From assembly GCA_963750735.1 (NCBI GenBank), contig CAVVRY010000007.1, positions 456,037 through 520,036 of the forward strand: a DNA stretch of 64,000 bases. Direction: 5' to 3'. Positions 10,429-17,621 of the stretch are shown here, one piece after another; the first letter of the stretch is position 1, and each line of letters opens with the position of its first letter. The stretch comes from JANTGF01 sp963750735. Its GTDB lineage: Bacteria > Bacteroidota > Bacteroidia > Bacteroidales > VadinHA17. A model generated the notes under the pieces. It did not search any database and had not been told where the DNA came from. It was given only the letters and a program-made list of their open reading frames with translations. Made by a program: the position numbers and the translations under genes.

Positions 10429-11421
10429 ATGAAAACGAATAAAATTTTTGGACTTTTTGTCATTATCCTTGCGATCTTTCTATCATTTGGATGCACAAAC
10501 AATAAAACAACACAGGAGGAGGAATCAGCTCCAAAAAACTGGGCAGAAAAATTAGGATATCCTGCTGGTAAAAAGGTAATTATACTCCATGCTGATGATG
10601 CAGGTATGTGCGAGGAAGCCAATACTGCCACAGCTCATTTACTTGAAAATGATTATATTCAATCTGCAGCAATAATGGCTCCATGTCCTAGTGCTGATGA
10701 TTTTATCCAATGGGCAATTGACAATCCAAAGGAAGATATTGGTATGCATCTTACCCTTACAAGCGAATGGAAAAAATACAGGTGGGGACCAATCACTCCA
10801 GCTGAAGAAGTTCCTGGTCTTATTGATCCGGAAGGAATGCTCTGGCATGACGTGCCACAGGTTGTTATGAGTGCTTCCGCTGAAGAAGTTGAAAAAGAAA
10901 TAAGGGCACAAATTGATAAGGCCATTGCAATGGGACATCAACCAACGCATATCGATACTCATATGGGAACCCTTTATGGCCATCCTAGTTATGTTCAAGT
11001 CTTTTTTAAGGTTGCAGAAGAATACGGCATACCTGCCAATGCCATAGATCTATCAGATTCAGTTGTTGTGGCCAAGTTTATTGAACAAGGTTACCCCATT
11101 GATGAAAATGTAATTGGAATTGTTGGAGATTATTCCCTGCCAAAACTGGATAACTTCACCAGTGCTCCAAATGCAAAAACTTACGAGGAAAAAGTAGAAA
11201 ATTTTAAAGCTTTGATCACAGCATTGCCTCCGGGACTTACAGAAATCATTTTTCATCCCTCCGTCGGTTCCGATAATCTAAAAAGTATTACCGGCTCATG
11301 GCAACAGCGAATTTGGGAGTCCGAGATGTTCGGTGATCCTGACCTGATCAAGTTTTTTGAAGATGAAGACATCATCTTTACAAATTGGATTGAAATAATG
11401 GATAGGCATAAAAATATATAA
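10429..11421 (+). CDS. ChbG/YdjC (HpnK)-family carbohydrate deacetylase lipoprotein
   Basis: 330-residue lipoprotein (lipobox SFGC) of the YdjC/ChbG family, metal-dependent deacetylases of N-acetylated oligosaccharides. The signature LHADDAGMCEEAN supplies His54 and Asp56/57, followed by DIGMHLTLTSEW and PTHIDTHMGTLYGHP with further metal His residues, and a late FHPSVG loop. Cytoplasmic ChbG proteins are about 250 residues, so the export signal here is notable and places deacetylation in the periplasm. With the GH18 gene downstream it suggests the substrate contains N-acetylhexosamine. Reaction inferred from family. Confidence 0.86.
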   Translation: MKTNKIFGLFVIILAIFLSFGCTNNKTTQEEESAPKNWAEKLGYPAGKKVIILHADDAGMCEEANTATAHLLENDYIQSAAIMAPCPSADDFIQWAIDNPKEDIGMHLTLTSEWKKYRWGPITPAEEVPGLIDPEGMLWHDVPQVVMSASAEEVEKEIRAQIDKAIAMGHQPTHIDTHMGTLYGHPSYVQVFFKVAEEYGIPANAIDLSDSVVVAKFIEQGYPIDENVIGIVGDYSLPKLDNFTSAPNAKTYEEKVENFKALITALPPGLTEIIFHPSVGSDNLKSITGSWQQRIWESEMFGDPDLIKFFEDEDIIFTNWIEIMDRHKNI

Positions 11422-11440
11422 TTACCTATCATATAGGTAA
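11422..11440. repeat. Perfect 8-bp inverted repeat between operon genes
   Basis: TTACCTAT at 11422-11429 and ATAGGTAA at 11433-11440 are perfect complements with a three-base spacer CAT, lying directly after the stop codon of the deacetylase gene and 37 bases before the start of the DUF1080 gene. There is no T-run, so it is not a standard terminator. It could be an operator or an mRNA processing or stability hairpin inside the operon. Confidence 0.5.
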
Positions 11441-11476
11441 GCCTAATTGCTATTATAAAAACTAATACTGATTATC

Positions 11477-12128
11477 ATGAAAACAATCTTTCTCTCAACA
11501 GCTGCCTTGTTAGTGGGCCTATTAATTACTGGATTTCAAGTAAATACAAAACATGCAGATGTAACAAAAGAATAAAAATTCACAGGAAGCTGAATGGGTT
11601 TCATTGTATAATGGAAAAAATCTTGAAGGATGGACAATCAGGGGAAAAGCCAATTGGAAAGTTGTGGATGGCATTTTGATTGGCCAATCTAAAAAAGGTA
11701 CAGGCCATATATATGCTTCTCCCGAGTTGACTGACCTCGAAGTTAAAGGTATGTTTCGATTGAGTGACCAGGGCGGAGGGTCAAATAGCGGATTATATTT
11801 CCGTTCAAATCCTCCAGCTGATAATCCTGATGGTTATCCACGAGGATATGAGGCACAAATCTGTCATAACCAGGATGCTTATACAGGTTGGCTCTGGAAA
11901 CCTGGTACCCCAACAGGTAAGGCTGACAAATTGATTACAAAGGATGATGAATGGTTCTCAATGAGAGTAAAAGCTGTAGGTACTCATCTCCAAATATGGG
12001 TTAACGATGAGCTGGTGATGACCTATGATGATAGTGAATATAAAAAGGGATATTTTGCAATTCAATGTCATAATCCAGGCATGACAATAGAAGCTAAAGA
12101 ACTATACTACAAAGATTTAAGCAAGTAA
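11477..12128 (+). CDS. DUF1080 (3-keto-disaccharide hydrolase) family protein, frameshifted near its signal peptide
   Basis: A DUF1080/laminarinase-like jelly-roll protein. The domain begins with SLYNGKNLEGWTIRGK and has the family landmarks GLYFRSNP, GYPRGYEAQICHN and KPGTPTGKADK. The continuous frame opens only at about 11565, but just upstream, in another frame, an ATG at 11477 encodes a good signal peptide (MKTIFLSTAALLVGLLITGF) that hits a stop at 11573. A one-base indel in the A-rich run at about 11566-11578 would join them into a 216-residue exported protein. Family members act on 3-keto-glycosides or bind glycans. It lies between the ChbG and second ceramidase-like genes. Confidence 0.82.
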
Positions 12129-13505
12129 ATGAAAGAACTCAAACTAGGTATAACTTTTTGCATATTAAGCTTAATCTCAGTTACTGGATTTGCTGAACAA
12201 ATCCGAGCAAATGTAGCTGAAGTGATTCTAACACCTCCATTAGAAATTGGATATACCCTCGGGGGTTATGGCGCTCGTATGAGTAAACCTGCTGCAGGTA
12301 TACACGATAACATTAAAGCCAAAGCACTGGTAGTTGAAAAGGATAATAAAAAATATGCAATAATCACCCTGGATATTCTGGGTCTTCCTCCTAATGTAAA
12401 ACCTCAGGTAATTGAACGATTGAATAAAAAGGATTGGACCGAAGAGAATATTATGTTTCTTCCCTCCCACTCACATACAAGTCTCGAAATGTTTGCTTTG
12501 AATGATAAAAACATTTTTGGGATGCCTCAAATTGGAATATTTCAACCTGAGTTACTCGAATTTGTGGTTCAAACATTAACTGAGTTGATTGTTCTAGCCG
12601 ACAAGGATTTACAACCTGTGAAGATTGGCACAAACAGAAAGCAAATAGAGGGAATGAACAGGAACAGAAGGGGTGAACCATATGTTGATAAGTATCTGAC
12701 TGTTACACGTGTTGATTATTTAGATGGGAATCCGATGACTGTTATGGTAAACTGGACTGGACATCCAACAATTATGGATGATGACGATATGTTGGTGTCC
12801 GGTGGATGGCCTGGATATTTGCAGAGGGAATTGGAAGCATGGATTGGAAATGATGTTGTTGCAATGTACTTTAATGGTGCGGAAGGTGATCAATCAGTAG
12901 TAGGTGAGAGCATATCTGGAAGCCATTATGAAAAAGCTGAAAACTATGGTAGGAAGCTGGCAATTAAAGCGTTGGACATTTATAATAGTATAACTACTGC
13001 CGAGAGCATTAATTTCAATTATACCCTTCAAATAGTACAACTCCCTGCCCGCAAGGCACATCCGGATTTTATGGAAACTGGTGGGGAAGAATATGGTCTA
13101 AATGAAGAGAATATACAGACACTTCTAAATCAGGTTTTTCCGGAAAAAACTACAATAGGTAGTTGCAGAATTGGGGATCTCTTAATTGTAGGTGTACCAG
13201 GTGAATTGACTTCCGAACTAGGACTACAAATTAAGGAGGAATTAAATTCTCAGGGAATAAAGTACCCGGTTATTGGTGGTCTGGCAAACCAATGGATTAG
13301 CTACATTATGAGCGAAGATGCATATATGAAAAGTGGGTATGAAGCAAGTGTTAGTTTTTATGGGAAAGATCTTGGAAATGTAATCGTGAATGATGCCATC
13401 AATGCAGCTGATGAAACTTATCAAATAATTAATCGATATGACCAGGTTTTTGATTGTATTTATTTTTATATCACAACTTTTTATGAATGGTTGTGCGCAG
13501 AATAA
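12129..13505 (+). CDS. Neutral ceramidase-family secreted protein, short paralogue 2
   Basis: 458-residue exported protein, second member of the neutral/alkaline ceramidase family in this operon. It has a signal peptide ending near GFAEQ, a metal-ligand-like pair His114/His116 in PSHSHTSLE, His212 in NWTGHPTIM, and the loop NGAEGDQSVV, which keeps the Asp254/Ser256 pattern of the ceramidase nucleophile loop, unlike paralogue 1. It is shorter than true ceramidases. The start directly abuts the DUF1080 stop (TAAATG). The C-terminus overlaps the next gene by 68 bases, and its last 20 residues are the hydrophobic out-of-frame reading of the next signal peptide, so a small frameshift near the end may have lengthened it artificially. 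Confidence 0.8.
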   Translation: MKELKLGITFCILSLISVTGFAEQIRANVAEVILTPPLEIGYTLGGYGARMSKPAAGIHDNIKAKALVVEKDNKKYAIITLDILGLPPNVKPQVIERLNKKDWTEENIMFLPSHSHTSLEMFALNDKNIFGMPQIGIFQPELLEFVVQTLTELIVLADKDLQPVKIGTNRKQIEGMNRNRRGEPYVDKYLTVTRVDYLDGNPMTVMVNWTGHPTIMDDDDMLVSGGWPGYLQRELEAWIGNDVVAMYFNGAEGDQSVVGESISGSHYEKAENYGRKLAIKALDIYNSITTAESINFNYTLQIVQLPARKAHPDFMETGGEEYGLNEENIQTLLNQVFPEKTTIGSCRIGDLLIVGVPGELTSELGLQIKEELNSQGIKYPVIGGLANQWISYIMSEDAYMKSGYEASVSFYGKDLGNVIVNDAINAADETYQIINRYDQVFDCIYFYITTFYEWLCAE

Positions 13506-14406
13506 AAGTGATGATCCAAACGCTCCCAAAGTTCCCCGAGGATATAAGAATGAAACCTTCTTAAAAATAGCCTATGGTCTGAAATTTTTAGACCTGATTG
13601 AAACCGAACCTGCTATTCCTGAAAACATTGAAGTTTTTGAGAATTTGACTTATAAACAAATAGATGGTATTGATCTGAAACTGGATATCTACAAAGATAA
13701 AGAGCTGAAAGAACCTGCACCTGTCCTTATTTTTATTCATGGAGGAAGCTGGTCAAAGGGTAAAAGATCGGATTATTTGCCTTATCTGCTAGATTTTGCT
13801 CAGAAAAAATATATCACTGCCACGGTTTCCTACCGACTTTCGGGTGTAGCTAAATTTCCTGCTGCTGTGGAAGATGTTAAATGTGCTGTGAGATGGATCA
13901 GAGCAAATGCATCAGATTATAATATTGATGCAGATAAAATTGCTGTTGTTGGTGGTTCGGCAGGTGGACATCTTGCTTTGATGCTTGGTTACACAGATGA
14001 TAACGAATTTGCAAAAGAATGCAATGATTCGGTAAGTAGCAAGGTAAATGCAATCGTAAACATTTATGGTGCTATTGACCTAACTACTCCCTATGCTCGG
14101 GAACAAGGTGCCAGTACTTCATTCTTAGGTTATACATTCGAGCAGAACCCAGATATTTATACTATTGCTTCGCCCAAAACCTATATTAGTACAGATGATC
14201 CTCCAACTCTGACATTTCATGGGACTATCGATTCTCTTGTACCTGTTAGCCAGGCTGATTCATTACATAAATGGCTCGATGAAACTGGCGTTGAAAATGA
14301 GTACCATAGATTGAAAGGATGGCCTCATACAATGGATTTATCCGTAAAAGTAAATAACTATTGCCAATATTATATGGATGCTTTCTTTGAGAAGCATTTA
14401 CGCTAA
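13438..14406 (+). CDS. BD-FAE-like esterase lipoprotein (alpha/beta hydrolase)
   Basis: 322-residue lipoprotein (lipobox MNGC) with the carboxylesterase/BD-FAE architecture: oxyanion motif FIHGGSWSKG, nucleophile GGSAGGH in AVVGGSAGGHLAL, the acid in HGTIDSLVPV and the His in GWPHTMDL. Such enzymes remove acetyl, feruloyl or other acyl groups from polysaccharides, which fits the operon. The ATG lies in the sequence ATGA, typical for coupled genes. The following gene begins immediately after its stop codon. Substrate not determinable from sequence. Confidence 0.86.
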   Translation: MTRFLIVFIFISQLFMNGCAQNKSDDPNAPKVPRGYKNETFLKIAYGLKFLDLIETEPAIPENIEVFENLTYKQIDGIDLKLDIYKDKELKEPAPVLIFIHGGSWSKGKRSDYLPYLLDFAQKKYITATVSYRLSGVAKFPAAVEDVKCAVRWIRANASDYNIDADKIAVVGGSAGGHLALMLGYTDDNEFAKECNDSVSSKVNAIVNIYGAIDLTTPYAREQGASTSFLGYTFEQNPDIYTIASPKTYISTDDPPTLTFHGTIDSLVPVSQADSLHKWLDETGVENEYHRLKGWPHTMDLSVKVNNYCQYYMDAFFEKHLR

Positions 14407-14442
14407 ATGATATTCCTTTATTCTATTATTAAAATAAAAAAT

Positions 14443-15651
14443 ATGAAGCACTTTGCATTATTGGTTATTGCTGGTATATTAATCAGTTTAATGGCCTGCA
14501 CAAATGAAAAGCCTGATAATAAAGACACTAAAGATCGGGATATTGTTGTAATGGCCTATTATGTTCCATCAGACAAATTCCCCCCTTCAGAATTACAGGT
14601 TGAGAAACTAACACATATTATTTTTTCATTTACAGAAGTAATTGACAATAAAATGGCTTTTGTGAATGAATCATCCTCTCAAAAACTTCACGACCTCGTG
14701 AAACAAAAAGAAAGAAATCCAAATATTAAAGTAATGATTGCATGCGGTGGCTGGGGCGGTTGCGCTGGTTTTTCTGATATGGCTGCTACGTCTGAAACGA
14801 GAAAAACATTTGTGGAAAGTACAATTGATTTCATTAATGAGTACAATCTCGATGGAGTAGACATAGATTGGGAATATCCTGGATTACCTGGTGCTGGAAA
14901 TCCCTTCAGACCTGATGAAGATGAGGGAAACTTTACTTTATTGATGAAAGAGCTGCGTGAGGCTATGGACGCAACCGGCAAAAAACTAACTCTGACTTTC
15001 GCATCAGCAGGATGGGAGAACTATTATAACTTTGTGGATGAAAAGGAAGTCATGAAATATGCAGATTATATAAATGTAATGACTTATGATTTAGTTGGTG
15101 GTGATTCACCATTTACTGGACATAACACTAACCTGGGTAAAATATCTCTTGAAGATATTGAGGGCACTCCTTTTTATGATTTTACCCAGGAAAGAGCTAA
15201 AGAATTTGAGGAAAAAGGTTATAAATATTCACCTAGAGGAGCTGATGCTATAATTCCATATTGCATGGAGTTGGGAATAGATCCTCGCCAGATTGTTATT
15301 GGTGCTGCATTTTATGGGAGGGCCTGGAAAGGTGTACCTCCACCAAACAACGGCCTTTACCAGCCAAATAAAGGAGTTCACACCGGATGGGCCGGGTATT
15401 TAAATATCAGGAGAGCATATGAAAATAAAAATGGATTTAAAAGATATTGGGACCCAATTGCAAAAGCACCATTTCTCTATAACGAAACTGATAGTATATT
15501 CATTTCATATGATGATACCGTTTCGGTAATGCTCAAAACAAGGTATAGTATAGATAATAAGCTTGGTGGGATTATGTTCTGGCAACTTACCAACGATACC
15601 AATGAAGAAAATGGTCTGCTTGATGCAATCTATAAGGAATCGGAAAAGTAA
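14443..15651 (+). CDS. Glycoside hydrolase family 18 (chitinase-like) lipoprotein
   Basis: 403-residue GH18 TIM-barrel enzyme with the catalytic DxxDxDxE motif DGVDIDWEYP; the acid/base is Glu144 when counted from the chosen start. Other strand motifs are VMIACGGWGG, YINVMTYDL and GGIMFWQLTND. The ATG at 14443 is preferred over one at 14407 because it gives a standard lipoprotein signal (lipobox LMAC). GH18 enzymes cleave beta-1,4-linked N-acetylglucosamine polymers by substrate-assisted catalysis. Last gene of the plus-strand operon and, with the ChbG deacetylase, the best hint of an amino-sugar-containing substrate. Confidence 0.9.
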   Translation: MKHFALLVIAGILISLMACTNEKPDNKDTKDRDIVVMAYYVPSDKFPPSELQVEKLTHIIFSFTEVIDNKMAFVNESSSQKLHDLVKQKERNPNIKVMIACGGWGGCAGFSDMAATSETRKTFVESTIDFINEYNLDGVDIDWEYPGLPGAGNPFRPDEDEGNFTLLMKELREAMDATGKKLTLTFASAGWENYYNFVDEKEVMKYADYINVMTYDLVGGDSPFTGHNTNLGKISLEDIEGTPFYDFTQERAKEFEEKGYKYSPRGADAIIPYCMELGIDPRQIVIGAAFYGRAWKGVPPPNNGLYQPNKGVHTGWAGYLNIRRAYENKNGFKRYWDPIAKAPFLYNETDSIFISYDDTVSVMLKTRYSIDNKLGGIMFWQLTNDTNEENGLLDAIYKESEK

Positions 15652-15776
15652 GAAATCATTAAATATTTTTGTTTTACTAAAAGATTAAAAATCGATCAAT
15701 CTCAATAACCAAATTCGCATAAGACTTTGTCAGATTGCGAAAGAAGTTCATATATTTAATGTAAATACCTTATATA

Positions 15777-16328
15777 TTAGAATGTTCTGGTTCCTTTATA
15801 AACTCTCGATTCACTTAAAGGAACCAGTGTGCCAGAGTAGGTTAACTTTTGAGAGCCACTTCCACTGATAGTTGCATCAGCAGAACCAGTAGGAGAAGCT
15901 GTCAGCACGACAAATATTGTACCTGCAGAAGTAGAAACATTAAATTCAATTGAATACATTCCCTTTTTGTTCTGAGACATCTTGTAGTTGGCCACATTTC
16001 CTTCCACAGTAACTCCACCAACACCATTGTATCCAATATCTTTCCCATTGCCAAATTGGAAAGCACACTTGTCTACATCAATTCCAACAAAATTTAACGA
16101 TGACTCAACAACCAATCTTTGGCCATATTTATCAGAAAGAAAATTAGCCTCCAAAACATATTGTTTGGCTTCAATGCTAGTATTAAGTACAGCTGCTCTC
16201 TCTGCATCTGCCTGAGCTTGTTGTTCCTTTTTTGCTGCTTTTGCAGCTTTTTTATCCTCTTTTGATTTCTGTCCTATGGCAGGTATTGCCATTAATGCAA
16301 CAAAAATATAAATCAAGATCTTTTTCAT
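15777..16328 (-). CDS. DUF4251-family secreted protein
   Basis: 183-residue exported protein with signal peptide (cut near AIGQ), a short Lys/Ala/Gln-rich linker (residues about 20-45, helical and highly charged) and a beta-rich DUF4251 domain beginning at KQYVLEANFLSDKYG, with the typical stretch SSLNFVGIDVDKCAFQFGNG. DUF4251 occurs in Bacteroidota and has no assigned function; a periplasmic or outer-membrane role is likely. It is convergent with the GH18 gene and appears monocistronic. Confidence 0.8.
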   Translation of the reverse strand: MKKILIYIFVALMAIPAIGQKSKEDKKAAKAAKKEQQAQADAERAAVLNTSIEAKQYVLEANFLSDKYGQRLVVESSLNFVGIDVDKCAFQFGNGKDIGYNGVGGVTVEGNVANYKMSQNKKGMYSIEFNVSTSAGTIFVVLTASPTGSADATISGSGSQKLTYSGTLVPLSESRVYKGTRTF

Positions 16329-16413
16329 AGTGTTTGTTTTGTATTAATTAAATATTAGTGCTGAGCAATATTAAAATATAACGATCTAAAAATATAAATT
16401 ATTTTGAATTATT

Positions 16414-17103
16414 CTAAATAACCACCTCCCTCTTTTTCAAAAACGACTTCACCAATTTGTCCTTTTTAATGGGTTTCCCGTGACCCGGGAAGAAAATTTT
16501 CGCCTCAGAATCGATCAAGGTCTTCCAACTTTTTAGCAATGAAGGTACATCGTTTGCAAAAATCGGAAAAACATCCTCGCTTCCATACAATGAAAAACAG
16601 GTATCACCTACGAAGCTTTCACCTGAACCAAATACAATACTTATCGAGCCACTTGTATGACCCGGTGTTGGAATCACTGTTGCAGAAAACCCAAAATCTC
16701 TGAGTGATACTATATCAGAAACCAATATATCTGGTTTAACAGCAACAAACTTTGGCAGAGGATTATACAGTTTCCCAAGATTTGATAAAATTTTTCCTGG
16801 AAGGGTGGCTCCATTTGGAATAAGTCTCAAACCTCTTTCAAGGTAAGCTCCCTCATCTTTGTGCACCATTACAGGGGCATTACTTTCTTCCTTAAGCCAG
16901 TTTACATTACCAACATGATCATAATGAACATGACTTAATATGATTAATGAAATGTCTTGCGGATTGATATTCAATTGGTCCAGCTTTCTCTTAAGCGACA
17001 TGGTTTTCCCCGGGATACCTGCATCTACAACTAAATACTTACCATCCTCCTGAATTAGATAAAGGGTGCTAAAGCTCAAATTAATTGTAAATACTTTGAT
17101 CAT
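16414..17103 (-). CDS. MBL-fold metallo-hydrolase
   Basis: 229-residue metallo-beta-lactamase-fold hydrolase without a signal peptide. Zinc-binding motif HVHYDHVGN (HxHxDH), a second His in PTPGHTSGS, Asp in VGDTCF and a final His in FPGHGKPI make up the classical set of ligands. Members hydrolyse thioesters, lactones, cyclic phosphodiesters or phosphates; this one resembles glyoxalase II-like or lactonase-like proteins, but the sequence does not settle the substrate. It follows the small lipoprotein gene by 13 bases and is probably co-transcribed with it. Confidence 0.85.
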   Translation of the reverse strand: MIKVFTINLSFSTLYLIQEDGKYLVVDAGIPGKTMSLKRKLDQLNINPQDISLIILSHVHYDHVGNVNWLKEESNAPVMVHKDEGAYLERGLRLIPNGATLPGKILSNLGKLYNPLPKFVAVKPDILVSDIVSLRDFGFSATVIPTPGHTSGSISIVFGSGESFVGDTCFSLYGSEDVFPIFANDVPSLLKSWKTLIDSEAKIFFPGHGKPIKKDKLVKSFLKKREVVI

Positions 17104-17116
17104 ATGAAGCTAGAGA

Positions 17117-17521
17117 TCAGGGATCTTCAACTATTACTGTATTCGTAATTTTTGAATTATCGGGCTGAATAATTTCTACTACATAGGATCCCGAAGCATT
17201 AAAGTTTATATCGTAATAGGTACCGTCCAGCTTTACAATTACAGCTGGGCAATCATCGGAACCAGAATTTTTTCCCCACAATTTAATAGAGATTGTATTT
17301 CCCTCAAAATTGGTTTCATCATGTGAAAAGTCATAGCAACCATTATTTCCAATTGTACCGAAAAACTCAATTCTAAGAGTTTCACTAAGTTTTATTGTAT
17401 CAGCAATATGAATGCTATCCACTTTAATAACAAATTTTGTTTCCTTATCCTTATTACAATTTACTAGGAATAGACTAAAAAATAATAATAAAAGAACCGG
17501 AGCGACCAGCCTGTTTTTCAT
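17117..17521 (-). CDS. Small lipoprotein of unknown function
   Basis: About 134 residues when started at the ATG at 17521, which gives a standard lipoprotein signal ending in lipobox VNC; an earlier in-frame ATG at 17554 would add 11 residues that break the signal. The mature part is beta-rich with two Cys (NGCYDF and DDCPAV) that could pair in the periplasm. I do not recognise a family. It sits between acetyl-CoA synthetase and the MBL hydrolase, all on the minus strand. Confidence 0.6.
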   Translation of the reverse strand: MKNRLVAPVLLLLFFSLFLVNCNKDKETKFVIKVDSIHIADTIKLSETLRIEFFGTIGNNGCYDFSHDETNFEGNTISIKLWGKNSGSDDCPAVIVKLDGTYYDINFNASGSYVVEIIQPDNSKITNTVIVEDP

Positions 17522-17621
17522 AAGTTTATGCTTTTGAGATGTTAAAAATTTCAATAAAAAAGTTCCCTTTATAGCTTACTTCAAACAACAAAAAGTATAC
17601 CGAAAGGCCAAGGATAACATT

